A DNA stretch of 64,000 nucleotides from Pseudomonas sp. N40(2020) (GTDB lineage: Bacteria; Pseudomonadota; Gammaproteobacteria; Pseudomonadales; Pseudomonadaceae), in contig NZ_JACSZV010000005.1 in the NCBI RefSeq assembly GCF_014472415.1, positions 153,259-217,258 of the forward strand. The letters are read 5' to 3'. Position 1 is the stretch's first letter, and each line of letters starts with the position of its first letter. A program made the position numbers and the translations under genes. Positions 46,920 to 56,636 of the stretch are shown in pieces. Below the pieces are notes generated by a model. The model was not told where the DNA came from. It was given only the letters and a program-made list of their open reading frames with translations, and did no database searches.

Positions 46920-47792
46920 ATGATTCGACCACAATTGCCGCTCAACGCACTGCGCGCTTTCGAGGCGTCTGCGCGTCATTTGAGCTTTACCCGCGCTGCC
47001 GTGGAGTTGTGTGTGACCCAGGCTGCCGTCAGTCATCAGGTCAAAAGCCTTGAAGCGCAGCTCAACGTCACCCTGTTCAAACGCCTGCCCCGCGGGCTGA
47101 TGCTGACCAGTGAAGGCGAAACTTTGCTGCCGGTGTTAAGCACTTCGTTCGATCACATCGCGCAGATTCTGGAACGCCTCGCTGGCGGGCAGCATCGCGA
47201 GATGTTGACCGTTGGTGCGGTCGGCACGTTCGCTGTGGGTTGGTTGCTGCCGAGGCTTTCGGACTTTCGGGCGAAACATCCGCTCATAGATTTACGGCTG
47301 TCGACCAACAACAATCGCGTGGATGTTGCCGCCGAAGGGCTGGATTACGCGATCCGGTTTGGCGCCGGAGCGTGGCACGGCATTGAGGCGACCCGGCTGC
47401 TTGAAGCGCCGCTGTCGGTACTGTGCGTCCCGGAAATCGCCCGGCAATTGCACGCGCCGGGGGATCTGTTGCAGCAGACGTTGCTGCGTTCCTATCGCAC
47501 GGATGAATGGCCGGAGTGGTTTCAGGCGGCAGGTATGGCGACTCAGGCGGCACCGCCGCAGAGCGTCGTCTTCGACTCGTCGCTGGCGATGATGGAAACG
47601 GCGTTGCAGGGCGGCGGGGTGGCGTTGGCACCGCCGCTGATGTTCGCGCGGCAACTGGCGGCGGAGGCGATTTGTCAGCCGTTTGCGATCGAGATCACGA
47701 CGGGGAGTTATTGGCTGACGCGATTGCAGTCGCGGCCGGAGACGGCGGCGATGCTGGCGTTCAAGGACTGGTTGTTACAAGTCTCTGGTTAA
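46920..47792 (+). CDS. ampR: LysR-family regulator AmpR
   Basis: A 290-residue LysR-type regulator starting MIRPQLPLNALRAFEASARHL. The N-terminal winged helix (FTRAAVELCVTQAAVSHQVKSLE) and effector domain (LSTNNNRVDVAAEGLDYAIRFGAGAWHG, TLLRSYRTDEWPEWFQAAG, GSYWLTRLQSRPET) follow known AmpR proteins closely. It responds to muropeptides and UDP-MurNAc-pentapeptide to switch ampC. The start at 46920 matches other AmpR N-termini; the codon at 46908 would add four residues. Confidence 0.95.
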   Translation: MIRPQLPLNALRAFEASARHLSFTRAAVELCVTQAAVSHQVKSLEAQLNVTLFKRLPRGLMLTSEGETLLPVLSTSFDHIAQILERLAGGQHREMLTVGAVGTFAVGWLLPRLSDFRAKHPLIDLRLSTNNNRVDVAAEGLDYAIRFGAGAWHGIEATRLLEAPLSVLCVPEIARQLHAPGDLLQQTLLRSYRTDEWPEWFQAAGMATQAAPPQSVVFDSSLAMMETALQGGGVALAPPLMFARQLAAEAICQPFAIEITTGSYWLTRLQSRPETAAMLAFKDWLLQVSG

Positions 47793-47801
47793 TACAGAGC
47801 C

Positions 47802-47897
47802 CCCTGTGGGAGCGAGCCTGCTCGCGAAAGCGATGTGTCAGTCGACAGAAGTGTTGGCTGTTATACCGCCTTCGCGAGCAGGCTCGCTCCCACAGGG
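47802..47897. repeat. REPIN-type inverted repeat, class C
   Basis: Perfect 27-base arms at 47802-47828 and 47871-47897 with GGGAGCGAGCCTGCTCGCG, between the convergent ampR and gudD. Confidence 0.93.
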
Positions 47898-47920
47898 ACT
47901 GCTGGTGGTTCCAAAAAACC

Positions 47921-49264
47921 TTAGCGCACCAGACACGGACGCTTGTTATCGAACTTCCACCCCGGAATCAAAAACTGCATCGCCACGCTGTCATCCCGCG
48001 CGCCCAGGCCCATGCCTTTATAGAGTTCGTGAGCCTTGGCCACCTGATCCATGTCCAACTCGACACCCAGCCCCGGTTTCTTCGGCACCTGCACGCAGCC
48101 GCCGACAATCTGCAACGGTGCCTTGGTCAGGCGCTGGCCGTCCTGCCAGATCCAGTGGGTGTCGATGGCGGTGATGTCGCCCGGTGCGGCGGCGGCGACA
48201 TGGGTGAACATCGCCAGCGAGATATCGAAGTGGTTGTTGGAATGCGAGCCCCAGGTCAGGCCCCACTCATGACACATCTGCGCCACGCGCACCGAGCCCT
48301 GCATGGTCCAGAAGTGCGGGTCGGCCAGCGGGATGTCGACTGATTGCAACTGGATCGCGTGGCCCATCTCGCGCCAATCGGTGGCGATCATGTTGGTGGC
48401 GGTTTTCAGTCCGGTGGCGCGGCGGAATTCGGCCATGACTTCGCGACCCGAATAACCGTTTTCCGCACCGCACGGATCTTCGGCGTAAGCCAAAACCCGA
48501 TGCTGATCGCGGCACAAACGGATCGCTTCTTTCAGTGACCAGGCGCCGTTCGGGTCGAGGGTGATGCGCGCATCAGGAAAGCGCTCGGCCAATGCCGTCA
48601 CCGCCTCGATTTCCGCATCGCCGCTAAGTACGCCGCCCTTGAGCTTGAAGTCCTTAAAGCCGTATTTGGCATGGGCCGCTTCGGCGAGGCGCACCACCGC
48701 TTCGGCGGTCATGGCCTTCTCGTGACGCACGCGAAACCAGTCGTTTTCGGCGTCTGGTTCGCTGCGATAGGCGAGGTCGGTTTCGCGCTGGTCGCCGACG
48801 TAGAAAAGATAGCCGAGCATCTTCACTTCATCGCGTTGCTGACCTTCGCCGAGCAGCGCCGCGACCGGTACGTCGAGGTGCTGGCCGAGCAGATCAAGCA
48901 GGGCGGCTTCCAGGCCGGTGACCGCGTGAATGGTGATGCGCAGGTCGAAGGTTTGCAGGCCTCGGCCGCCGGCATCGCGGTCGGCGAAAGTCTGGCGCAC
49001 TTGATTGAGGATCTTTTGCCAGGTGCCGATCGGGCTGCCGATGACCAGGCTGCGCGCGTCTTCCAGGGTCTGGCGAATGCGTTCGCCGCCGGGCACTTCG
49101 CCGACGCCGGTATGGCCGGCGTTGTCCTTGAGGATGACGATGTTGCGGGTGAAGAAAGGCCCGTGGGCGCCGCTCAGGTTGAGCAGCATGCCGTCGTGGC
49201 CGGCCACCGGGATGACTTGCATGTCGGTGATGATCGGGGCTTTGGCGGTGTCGTTTGCGTTCAT
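47921..49264 (-). CDS. gudD: Glucarate dehydratase
   Basis: A 447-residue enolase-superfamily enzyme that dehydrates D-glucarate to 5-keto-4-deoxyglucarate. The N-terminal cap is [21 protein letters not shown]. The barrel has [10 protein letters not shown] with the catalytic KxK, then metal ligands in [20 protein letters not shown] and NMIATDW. The catalytic His-Asp dyad region includes [25 protein letters not shown]. The start at 49264 matches the family N-terminus, and the longer frame to 49471 is not used. gudP lies upstream on the same strand. Confidence 0.96.
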   Translation of the reverse strand: MNANDTAKAPIITDMQVIPVAGHDGMLLNLSGAHGPFFTRNIVILKDNAGHTGVGEVPGGERIRQTLEDARSLVIGSPIGTWQKILNQVRQTFADRDAGGRGLQTFDLRITIHAVTGLEAALLDLLGQHLDVPVAALLGEGQQRDEVKMLGYLFYVGDQRETDLAYRSEPDAENDWFRVRHEKAMTAEAVVRLAEAAHAKYGFKDFKLKGGVLSGDAEIEAVTALAERFPDARITLDPNGAWSLKEAIRLCRDQHRVLAYAEDPCGAENGYSGREVMAEFRRATGLKTATNMIATDWREMGHAIQLQSVDIPLADPHFWTMQGSVRVAQMCHEWGLTWGSHSNNHFDISLAMFTHVAAAAPGDITAIDTHWIWQDGQRLTKAPLQIVGGCVQVPKKPGLGVELDMDQVAKAHELYKGMGLGARDDSVAMQFLIPGWKFDNKRPCLVR

Positions 49265-49289
49265 TGTTTTTATCCCTGGAAACGGAAAG

Positions 49290-50636
49290 TCAGGCGTGCT
49301 TCGGCGCGGTATCGACCGAGGCGGCAACTGTTGCGGGTTTCGCTGTGGTGCGGGCGTAGAACACGATGATCGCGGCGATGATCGAGGTCGCAGCCAGACC
49401 ATAGAGGCCGCCCTGAATCGAGCCGGTGTGTTCTTCGAGCAGGCCGAAGGTGGTCGGTGCGACGAAGCCACCGAGGTTGCCGACCGAGTTGATCAATGCG
49501 ATCACTGCAGCGGCGATCCGCGCGTCCAGATAGGCCTGCGGAATCGGCCAGAACAGCGACGAGGCGGACTTGAACCCCAGCGCCGCAAAGCAGATCGCGA
49601 CAAAAGCGAAGATCGGCCCGCCGGTGGTGGACATGAACATCCCCGCGGCCGCGATCAACAGCGCCGTGGCGACCCACGCCTGCTGGTGCTTCCACTTGGC
49701 CGAGAGCGTGGCGAAGGTATACATGCCGATAATCGACAGGAGCCACGGAATCGAGTTGAACAGCCCGACCTGGAAGTCGCTCATGTCGCCCATTTTCTTG
49801 ATGATGCTTGGCAGCCAGAAGGTCGCGGCGTAGATCGTCAATTGGATGAAGAAGTAGATCAGGCAGAACAGGATGATCTGGCGATCCTTGAGCAGTTTGC
49901 CTATCGATGGCCGGATCGGTGTGGCGGCTTCGCGAGCCTTCTGTTCATCGTCGATGGCGTTGACCAACGCGTCCTGTTCGGCGCGGGTCAGCCATTTCGC
50001 GTCGTGGGGGTTGGCGTCGAGCCAGAACCAGACGAACACGCACAGGCACACCGAAAACATCCCTTCAATGAAGTACATCCATTGCCAGCCGTGCATGCCC
50101 AGGCCGTTGATTTGCAGGAGCAGGCCGGACAGCGGGCCGGAGATCAACGAGGCGATGGCCGAACCGCTGAGGAAGATCGCAATCGCCTTGCCGCGTTCGA
50201 CACCGGGCAACCAACGGGTGAAGTAGTAAATCACGCCGGGAAAGAACCCGGCCTCGGCCACCCCGAGCAGAAAGCGCAGGATGTAGAAGTGGGTTTCGTT
50301 CTGAATAAACGCCATGCCGGCGGCGACCAGCCCCCAGGTGAACATGATGCGGGTCAGCCAGATTCGTGCGCCGATTTTTTGCAGCAGCATGTTTGAGGGG
50401 ACTTCGAACAGCGCGTAGCCGATGAAGAACAGACCGGCGCCGAAGCCGTAAGCGGCGGCACCAATACCCAAGTCGTGTTCCATGTGGGTACGGACGAAAC
50501 CGATGTTCACCCGGTCAATGTAATTGACGATAAACATGATCACGAAGAGCGGCAGAACGTGGCGTTTCACTTTAGAAATGGCGGAGGCCAGCGTTGGATC
50601 AACGCCCTCGTTCATCCCGGAGATGGAGGTTTTCAC
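49290..50636 (-). CDS. gudP: D-glucarate/galactarate MFS permease
   Basis: A roughly 448-residue member of the anion:cation symporter family with about 12 helices. Characteristic blocks are [17 protein letters not shown] in helix 1, [26 protein letters not shown] and [20 protein letters not shown]. It brings glucarate in for GudD. The start is uncertain: GTG 50636 has GGGAG nine bases upstream, but GTG 50651 or ATG 50615 are possible. A divergent GntR regulator lies across a 368-base region. Confidence 0.93.
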   Translation of the reverse strand: MKTSISGMNEGVDPTLASAISKVKRHVLPLFVIMFIVNYIDRVNIGFVRTHMEHDLGIGAAAYGFGAGLFFIGYALFEVPSNMLLQKIGARIWLTRIMFTWGLVAAGMAFIQNETHFYILRFLLGVAEAGFFPGVIYYFTRWLPGVERGKAIAIFLSGSAIASLISGPLSGLLLQINGLGMHGWQWMYFIEGMFSVCLCVFVWFWLDANPHDAKWLTRAEQDALVNAIDDEQKAREAATPIRPSIGKLLKDRQIILFCLIYFFIQLTIYAATFWLPSIIKKMGDMSDFQVGLFNSIPWLLSIIGMYTFATLSAKWKHQQAWVATALLIAAAGMFMSTTGGPIFAFVAICFAALGFKSASSLFWPIPQAYLDARIAAAVIALINSVGNLGGFVAPTTFGLLEEHTGSIQGGLYGLAATSIIAAIIVFYARTTAKPATVAASVDTAPKHA

Positions 50637-51004
50637 TAGGTTTTCTCCCACTGATTATTTTTATGCGGGGTAGGGCTTGGGTGCCGCGTTGTTGATAGAC
50701 ATCATACAACCTGATTTTTTTGTCCTACAAGTGGGCAGTGCCTATTAAATTTACCTTGTGAGTGATTTTTTTATGTTTTTTTTGATTTTAGTCCCATTTT
50801 TATTGGGTCTATCAGGTTTGTTTGGGTTTGGGTATTTTCAGCGGAGGGGGTGGTCGGTTACAGGGAGGCGCTGAGTAAACATGAAATATTTCCCGATTAT
50901 TGAGTGTTGTCATACAAGTAGTGTTAGCGATTCGGATCTAAAATCAATCTCGTCACCCCTTTGCCCGGTGCTACGATCCGCAAGTCCCGAACACGGAATA
51001 ACCC
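50637..51004. promoter_or_regulatory. Divergent gudP / GntR-regulator control region with candidate operators
   Basis: AT-rich relative to its surroundings. Two dyads share TCATACAA: GTTGATAGACATCATACAAC at 50691-50710 and TTGT-CAT-ACAA at 50907-50917. One lies near each gene start, as expected for a FadR-type regulator that represses both. The middle (about 50750-50850) is T-rich with no gene. Confidence 0.55.
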
Positions 51005-51718
51005 ATGCAAGATGACCTCGATGCCCCAGCCCGCAAACGCGCGCACAACCTGGCCCACGATCTGGTGGAAAAACTCACCCAGAGCATCCTGCTCGGTCAG
51101 ATGTCGCCCGGCGACAAGCTGCCTTCGGAGAACTCGATCGTTCAGGAGCACGGTGTCAGCCGCACGGTGGTGCGCGAGGCAATTTCCAAGTTGCAGGCTT
51201 CGGGGCTGGTAGAGACGCGGCACGGCATCGGCACGTTTGTGATCGAGCGTGCGCCGGAGCATGGGCTGCGGCTGAACGTAGATACGGCGCTGGGGGTGCG
51301 CAGTATTCTCGAATTGCGTATGGGCCTGGAGACCCAGGCAGCAGCGTTGGCGGCGCAACGGCGGACCGAGCAGCAACTGTTGCAGATGCGCCATGCGCTG
51401 GATGACTATCAACGTCTGCTGGCCAATAATGACAGTTGCGTCGAGGCGGATCGACGCTTTCATCTGTTGATTGCCGAGGCCACCGGTAATGTCTGCTTCA
51501 GCGAAATCATGCAGCATTTAGGCAGCGCGATGATTCCCCGCACCCGCGTCAACGCCGCCGAGCGGGGCGCGGCGGATTTGAGCAAACTGGGGCAACTGGC
51601 CAATCTGGAGCACGAGGCGATTCTGAATGCGATCAGGCGTCAGGATGCGGATGCCGCGCGCGCGGCGATGTGGCTGCACTTGACCAACAGCCGCGACCGG
51701 TTCAGTGCGCAGGGCTGA
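51005..51718 (+). CDS. GntR-family (FadR/FCD) regulator, probably of glucarate use
   Basis: A 237-residue regulator. The winged-helix domain has LAHDLVEKLTQSILLGQMSPGDKLPSE and VSRTVVREAISKLQASGLVETRHGIGTFV. The FCD effector domain follows with LELRMGLETQAAALAAQRRT, ADRRFHLLIAEATGN and HEAILNAIRRQDADAARAAMWLHL, including the metal-binding Asp/His positions. Position opposite gudP-gudD suggests it senses glucarate or a breakdown product. Inference from context only. Confidence 0.92.
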   Translation: MQDDLDAPARKRAHNLAHDLVEKLTQSILLGQMSPGDKLPSENSIVQEHGVSRTVVREAISKLQASGLVETRHGIGTFVIERAPEHGLRLNVDTALGVRSILELRMGLETQAAALAAQRRTEQQLLQMRHALDDYQRLLANNDSCVEADRRFHLLIAEATGNVCFSEIMQHLGSAMIPRTRVNAAERGAADLSKLGQLANLEHEAILNAIRRQDADAARAAMWLHLTNSRDRFSAQG

Positions 51719-51862
51719 TCGCCGCGCAATCGTGTAATTGCCCGTTCGCTGCGTGGCTCGCGCCGATCCGCAACTATGCTCCATGAATAAAGATGGCACT
51801 CGTGCACGCTACGGCTGACTAAGCACCGGGCGTGTTTGACGCCCGACTGACATGGATCGGAC

Positions 51863-52924
51863 ATGAACGTAAAAAGTCTTCAATTCAAATCCCTGACGGT
51901 GCTGCTGGTGCTGGTCACGGTGGCCTTTATCTGGATTCTGTTGCCGTTCTACGGCGCGGTGTTCTGGGCGGTGATTCTCGGCATTCTGTTTGCGCCGATG
52001 CAGCGTCGCTTGCAGGCGAAATTCGGCTGGCAGCGCAACCTCACGTCTTTGTTTACGTTAAGCATCTGTCTGGTGATCGCGATTCTGCCGGTGATCATCA
52101 TCAGCTTGTTGCTGGTGCAGGAGGGGATGACGGTTTACAAGAATATCGAGAGCGGCGAGTTGGATATCGCGGCGTATCTGGCGCAATTCAAACACAGCCT
52201 GCCGCAATACTTTCAGCATCTGCTCGACCGGTTCGGCATGGGCGAACTCAATGCGCTGCGCGAAAAAATCGTCAAGTCAGCCATGCAGGGCAGCCAGGTG
52301 CTAGCGAGTCAGGCGTTCAGTTTTGGCCAGGGCACGTTCGAGTTTGTGGTGAGTTTTTTCATCATGCTTTATCTGTTGTTTTTCTTACTGCGTGACGGCC
52401 CCGAACTGGCGCGCAAGGTGCGCACCGCCTTACCGCTGGAGGAAAATCACAAGCGCCGTTTGCAATTGAAATTCAACCGGGTGGTGCGCGCGACGGTCAA
52501 GGGTAATGTGCTGGTGGCGATCACACAGGGCGCGTTGGGCGGGGCGATTTTCTGGTTTCTCGACATCCCCAGCGCGTTGCTGTGGGCGGTGTTGATGGCG
52601 TTTCTGTCGCTGTTGCCGGCGGTGGGGGCGGGGATTGTCTGGGCGCCGGTGGCGCTTTACTTCCTGCTCAGCGGGATGATCTGGCAGGGCGTGGTGCTGG
52701 GGTTGTTCGGGGTGTTCGTGATTGGCTTGGTGGACAACGTGCTGAGGCCGATCCTTGTGGGCAAGGACACTCGGATGCCCGACTACATGATTTTGATCTC
52801 GACCTTGGGTGGTCTGGCGGTGTTCGGCCTGAACGGATTCGTGATCGGGCCGTTGATCGCGGCGCTGTTCATGTCCAGCTGGGCGCTGTTCGTCGAGACC
52901 AAGCCCAAGGTGCAACTGCCTTAG
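51863..52924 (+). CDS. AI-2E family permease (YdiK/PerM-like)
   Basis: A 353-residue membrane protein with seven or eight helices in the family's layout: a helical hairpin at the N-terminus (LTVLLVLVTVAFIWILLPFYGAVFWAVILG), a soluble central section, and the conserved second half GALGGAIFWFLDIPSALLWAVLMAFLSLLPAVGAGIVWAP and NVLRPILVGKDTRMPDYMIL. Most like E. coli YdiK. Despite the family name, autoinducer export is proven only for a few members. GGA lies upstream of the ATG. Confidence 0.91.
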   Translation: MNVKSLQFKSLTVLLVLVTVAFIWILLPFYGAVFWAVILGILFAPMQRRLQAKFGWQRNLTSLFTLSICLVIAILPVIIISLLLVQEGMTVYKNIESGELDIAAYLAQFKHSLPQYFQHLLDRFGMGELNALREKIVKSAMQGSQVLASQAFSFGQGTFEFVVSFFIMLYLLFFLLRDGPELARKVRTALPLEENHKRRLQLKFNRVVRATVKGNVLVAITQGALGGAIFWFLDIPSALLWAVLMAFLSLLPAVGAGIVWAPVALYFLLSGMIWQGVVLGLFGVFVIGLVDNVLRPILVGKDTRMPDYMILISTLGGLAVFGLNGFVIGPLIAALFMSSWALFVETKPKVQLP

Positions 52925-53103
52925 GCGTGAAACGGTGCACTGACGAACTGTTGCGACAAGGCCTGCGCTGCCGGCAACGACGTGAGCGGGCCGCTGATCG
53001 CCTCGCCGTCGCGCACTACATACCAACAGGCGAGCAAGCCCAGCTCTCTGAGTGGTGCGGGAACGGCGCTTCCGATTACCGACATGATTTGAACCTGAGC
53101 CAT
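52921..53103 (-). CDS. Small protein of unknown function, 60 residues
   Basis: Starts MAQVQIMSVIGSAVPAPLRE and has a central LLACWYVVRDGEAISGPLTS segment. GGAGG eight bases before ATG 53103 makes translation likely. No family recognised with confidence. Its 3' end overlaps the permease gene by four bases, tail to tail. Confidence 0.62.
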   Translation of the reverse strand: MAQVQIMSVIGSAVPAPLRELGLLACWYVVRDGEAISGPLTSLPAAQALSQQFVSAPFHA

Positions 53104-53205
53104 GACAAATACCTCCATCAAACGATGGGGCTACCTTAGGGATTTGCCGTTCTCAGGGACAATCAACGCTTTTGATAGTGGTCATTGATAACAGTGAGTG
53201 CTGCT

Positions 53206-53400
53206 TCAATCGACCACTTGATCAAGCATGTGCATGACTTCACGCTCATTGAGCAGGCCCTTGTGCACAAGGTTTTCCGCCAATAGCGAAAGAAACTTGG
53301 CGCAGCGGTGCCCTTCAAGGTGCTTGAGTTCGGTCAACGCGCTGTACACCTTGCTTGAGGTGCACAGGCCGACGATGCGGTGCGGGTTTTGTGTTGGCAT
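53206..53400 (-). CDS. Small helical protein of unknown function, 64 residues
   Basis: Starts MPTQNPHRIVGLCTSSKVYS; the rest is a predicted helical pair (ALTELKHLEGHRCAKFLSLL, EREVMHMLDQVVD). AAGGA seven bases upstream of ATG 53400 supports this start over the longer frames at 53463 and 53544. It looks like a conserved Pseudomonas small protein; function unknown. Confidence 0.62.
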   Translation of the reverse strand: MPTQNPHRIVGLCTSSKVYSALTELKHLEGHRCAKFLSLLAENLVHKGLLNEREVMHMLDQVVD

Positions 53401-53590
53401 AGAGTCGTCCTTGTTGTTATCAACCTGTTGTTTGCGGACGGATTCAGATTGCAGTTCCGCCATGACAAAAAGATGACCGTTTAATGTTTGGCTCCCAACG
53501 GTCAAATCCATCATGCCGACTTTAGCTGTTGAAACTGTCCTCACAGCGACCTTGGCGAGATTTTTTCAGACGCCTGCCGACCGACGGTCA

Positions 53591-53619
53591 TAAAAAAGCC
53601 CCGCTATAAAAGCGGGGCT
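53591..53619 (-). terminator. Intrinsic terminator of the Pro/Tyr-rich repeat protein gene
   Basis: Stem AGCCCCGCT / AGCGGGGCT (53597-53605 and 53611-53619) with an A-run on the left that gives a T-run on the minus strand. Confidence 0.88.
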
Positions 53620-53630
53620 CTGTGTTTCTG

Positions 53631-53990
53631 TTACCAGCGTGGGCCGCCGTAGTAGCCATGAGGGCGACCGTAATAACCACGGGGAGGGCCGTAGTAAACC
53701 GGGGCCGGTTGCACGTAAACCGGTTGCTGCACATAAACCGGCGCCGGCTGGTAGTAAACCGGTGGTGGTGGCTGTTGCACGTAAACCGGTTGCGGTTGAA
53801 CGTAAACCGGCTGTTGCTGCACGTACACCGGTCGGTCCTGGTTGATCAGCGCCGAGCCGATGATGGCCGAGCCGACGATCGCGCCAAACACCGCAGGGCC
53901 TTGCCAGCCATGGCCACCACCGGCTTCTGCCTGGCCTGTGACAGCGAGTGCGCCAATCAGTAAGGCCATAATGGGGAGTTTACGAATCAT
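53631..53990 (-). CDS. Secreted Pro/Tyr/Val repeat protein (PXPV-like)
   Basis: A 119-residue protein. A signal peptide (IMALLIGALAVTGQAEA) precedes a glycine-zipper-like stretch (GPAVFGAIVGSAIIGSALI) that may insert in a membrane. The remainder is repeats of PVYVQQ/PVYVQP and PVYYGPP, ending in GYYGRPHGYYGG. Such low-complexity PXPV proteins are common in Pseudomonas; their role is unknown, probably envelope. GAGG lies seven bases before the ATG. Confidence 0.8.
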   Translation of the reverse strand: MIRKLPIMALLIGALAVTGQAEAGGGHGWQGPAVFGAIVGSAIIGSALINQDRPVYVQQQPVYVQPQPVYVQQPPPPVYYQPAPVYVQQPVYVQPAPVYYGPPRGYYGRPHGYYGGPRW

Positions 53991-54235
53991 GATAGTTCCT
54001 CGGTTCTTCGACCCGGCGTCCGGGCCTGCACCAGGCCCAAAGTTGTCGCGGGGATACTTCTAAGACAGCAACATTTTGAAAAACAGCACGGCCGCTGAGT
54101 AAATTTTGTGTAAGGTCTGTACCGCCATCTTTACCGGCCCGCCAAGGCCCGGTGCAGACGAGCGATATCATCGAACAGAACCCGATGGGCTGGCTAATCC
54201 CGTCCATCCGAAAGTGCGTTTGAAGGAGAAGTTTC

Positions 54236-55054
54236 ATGCAGATGAACCCGAACAAAGACACCCAGCTGTGCATGTCCCTGTCGGCGCGCCCAGGGAATTT
54301 CGGTCTGCGTTTTCATAACCATTTGTATGAGCAACTGGGCCTGAATTTCTATTACAAGGCCTTCAGCAGCCAGGATCTGACCGGCGCGGTCGGCGGAATC
54401 CGGGCGTTGGGCATTCGTGGTTGCGGCGTGTCGATGCCGTTCAAGGAAGCCTGCATTGTGCTGGTCGATGAGCTGGATGCGTCGGCGGCGGCGATCCAAT
54501 CGATCAACACCATTGTGAATACCAAGGGCCACCTCAAGGCTTACAACACCGATTACATCGCCATCGCACAACTGCTGGAAACCCACGCGGTGCCCAAGGA
54601 TTCGACCTTTGCCCTGCGCGGCAGTGGCGGCATGGCCAAAGCGGTGGCCAGTGCCTTGCGTGATGGCGGTTATAAAAACGGTTTGATCGTCGCGCGCAAT
54701 GAGCGCGCCGGACGTGCGCTGGCGGATTCGCTGGGGTATCGCTGGCAGGCTGAGCTGGGCGATGAGCGCCCGCAGATGCTGATCAACGTAACGCCGGTGG
54801 GCATGGACGGCGGCCCGGAGGCGGGGCAACTGGCATTTGAGCCTGAGGTGATACAAGCGTCTGAGACCGTGTTTGATGTGGTGGCGATTCCTTCGGAAAC
54901 ACCACTGATTGTGCGTGGGCGAGCAGAAGGTAAGCGGGTGATTACCGGGCTGGAAGTGATCGCGATTCAAGCGCTGGAGCAGTTTGTGTTGTACACCGGC
55001 GTGCGGCCGACCGAGGAGCAGTTTCAGTCGGCGGTGGCGTTTGCCCGGAGCTGA
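54236..55054 (+). CDS. Shikimate dehydrogenase-like NAD(P)-dependent oxidoreductase
   Basis: A 272-residue AroE-family protein. The substrate domain has GCGVSMPFKEACI with the catalytic Lys70 and YNTDYIAI with Asp106. The nucleotide domain has LRGSGGMAKAVASALRDGG, a glycine-rich loop changed from the usual GAGGA, and MLINVTPVGMDGG. Sequence is distant from housekeeping AroE, more like the paralogous YdiB/RifI-type group, and the N-terminal TQLCMSLSARPGNFGLRFHN is unusual. It may act on quinate, shikimate or another compound. Confidence 0.85.
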   Translation: MQMNPNKDTQLCMSLSARPGNFGLRFHNHLYEQLGLNFYYKAFSSQDLTGAVGGIRALGIRGCGVSMPFKEACIVLVDELDASAAAIQSINTIVNTKGHLKAYNTDYIAIAQLLETHAVPKDSTFALRGSGGMAKAVASALRDGGYKNGLIVARNERAGRALADSLGYRWQAELGDERPQMLINVTPVGMDGGPEAGQLAFEPEVIQASETVFDVVAIPSETPLIVRGRAEGKRVITGLEVIAIQALEQFVLYTGVRPTEEQFQSAVAFARS

Positions 55055-55076
55055 ATTGTTGCGCTGACTGGTCGGG

Positions 55077-55149
55077 CCTCATCGCTGGCAAGCCAGCTCC
55101 CACAAGGATCTCGCTGAACCCTGTGGGAGCTGACTTGCCAGCGATGAAG
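55077..55149. repeat. REPIN-type inverted repeat, class B
   Basis: Arms of 28 bases at 55077-55104 and 55122-55149 with GGGAGCTGGCTTGCCAGCG, slightly imperfect. Confidence 0.9.
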
Positions 55150-55230
55150 TCTGCACGATTATCCGGTTGCCTATACTGCTCGACCAGCAAGCACAGACTT
55201 GTCCATCCACAAAAAAAACCGAGGTTCAGC

Positions 55231-55749
55231 ATGCATCCGCCCATCCTCAATCTGCATCAGGTCGAACTCGAATCCCTGCCCGAAGCCTTGGCCCCCGAAG
55301 GCGAAACTGCCGGACGTTATCAGCAGCGCATGGCCCGGATCGGCCAGCAACTCGGCGCGCAGAAACTCGGTTATCGACTGTATGCACTGCCGCCGGGCAT
55401 GCGCGGCAGTCCCTTTCACAGTCATCGGGTCAATGAGGAGATGTTTTACGTAGTGGCCGGGGAAGGCGAGGTGCGTCTGGGCGCCGAGCGTTTTCCGATC
55501 CGCGCCGGCGATGTCATCGCCTGCCCAGCGGGCGGTCCGGAAATGGCGCATCAGATCATCAACACCAGCGTGGCTGAACTGCGTTATCTGGCGGTCAGCA
55601 CTCAGCAGCAGCCGGACATTTGTGAATACCCGGATTCGAACAAATATGCGGTGATGGACAACTTCAAGGTTGATGCCCAGGGCAATGCTTCAGGCTTTGT
55701 CGCGGTGGCTCGGCAGGCGGACGGGGTTGATTACTGGGAGGGTGAATAG
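55231..55749 (+). CDS. Cupin domain protein
   Basis: A 172-residue protein. The cupin motif 1 is visible as GSPFHSHRVNEEMFYVVAGEGEV (two His and a Glu for metal), followed by AGDVIACPAGGPEMAHQIINTS (motif 2, third His). The C-terminal part (DNFKVDAQGNASGFVAVARQADGVDYWEGE) is found in cupins that often sit alone in Pseudomonas. GAGG is six bases before ATG 55231. Enzyme activity and substrate cannot be stated. Confidence 0.88.
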   Translation: MHPPILNLHQVELESLPEALAPEGETAGRYQQRMARIGQQLGAQKLGYRLYALPPGMRGSPFHSHRVNEEMFYVVAGEGEVRLGAERFPIRAGDVIACPAGGPEMAHQIINTSVAELRYLAVSTQQQPDICEYPDSNKYAVMDNFKVDAQGNASGFVAVARQADGVDYWEGE

Positions 55750-55761
55750 TGCGTAGACCCC

Positions 55762-55852
55762 TTGTAGGAGTGAGCCTGCTCGCGATAGCGGTGTGTCATT
55801 CAAATAAGATGTGACTGACACACCGCTATCGCGAGCAGGCTCACTCCTACAA
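55762..55852. repeat. REPIN-type inverted repeat, class C'
   Basis: Perfect 37-base arms at 55762-55798 and 55816-55852, built on GTAGGAGTGAGCCTGCTCGC, between the convergent cupin and yceH genes. Confidence 0.93.
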
Positions 55853-55865
55853 ACAGTATGGGGGG

Positions 55866-56510
55866 TTATTCGAGTCGGGCCAGGCGCTCTTCCAGCGCTG
55901 CAATCCGCGCTTCCAGCTCTTCGATGCGCTCGACGGAAACACCGCCGCTCGCGCGTTCGCCCGGATTCTGCCGCGCCGCCATAATCGCCTCGATGTCCGC
56001 CGGATCGCCCAGCGCATGGGTGTAGCGATCTTCGCGCTGCCCGGCCTGACGCGGAATCAACACAGCCAATCCGCGCGCAATGAGACGCTCCAACTGATGC
56101 ACCACTTGCTCGGCATCTTCAAATTCATGCATGCGTCCGCTGCGGGTCAGCAATTCATTGACGGTCTGCGGACCGCGCAGAAACATCAGCCCGGTCAGAA
56201 TCACCTGCGCCGGCACCAGTTCCAGCGCCTTGTCGACCTTGTGCTCCCAGCGGTCGGCGCGACTTCCCATTACAAGCTTGGCAAAACCGCGTCCTTCCAG
56301 AGCACGCAGGCTCTGGCCGACCTGGCCTGGGGTAAGGTTCATCACCGGTTCGCGGCTGGTTTTCTGATTGCAAGCCGTGACCAGTGCGTTGAGGGTCAGC
56401 GGATAGGTTTCCGGGCTGGTGGCCTGTTTCTCGATCAACGAGCCCAGGATGCGGATTTCCGTGGCATTGAGCCGTGGCTCGTCGAAGGTGGATTCTTGTT
56501 CGGTGGTCAT
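55866..56510 (-). CDS. YceH family (DUF480) protein
   Basis: A 214-residue protein. The conserved region has [44 protein letters not shown] and [35 protein letters not shown], two winged-helix domains of the YceH/DUF480 family. A C-terminal coiled coil ([22 protein letters not shown]) is typical. The fold suggests DNA binding, but function is unknown. Confidence 0.92.
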   Translation of the reverse strand: MTTEQESTFDEPRLNATEIRILGSLIEKQATSPETYPLTLNALVTACNQKTSREPVMNLTPGQVGQSLRALEGRGFAKLVMGSRADRWEHKVDKALELVPAQVILTGLMFLRGPQTVNELLTRSGRMHEFEDAEQVVHQLERLIARGLAVLIPRQAGQREDRYTHALGDPADIEAIMAARQNPGERASGGVSVERIEELEARIAALEERLARLE

Positions 56511-56636
56511 CGCGCGTTCCCTCAGCAGTCGAAGGCGCCTAGCCTAATCCTTGCCAAACAAAAGGCAAGCCGTGTGGTCATCAAGCATGGCTATAATCGC
56601 CCCCACGTTCCACCCAGCCACTACCACGAGACTGCC

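Noticed and set aside
47507..48343. 278-codon plus-strand ORF spanning the ampR end and the REPIN
   Set aside because: It overlaps ampR in another frame, runs through a REP element and into antisense of gudD.
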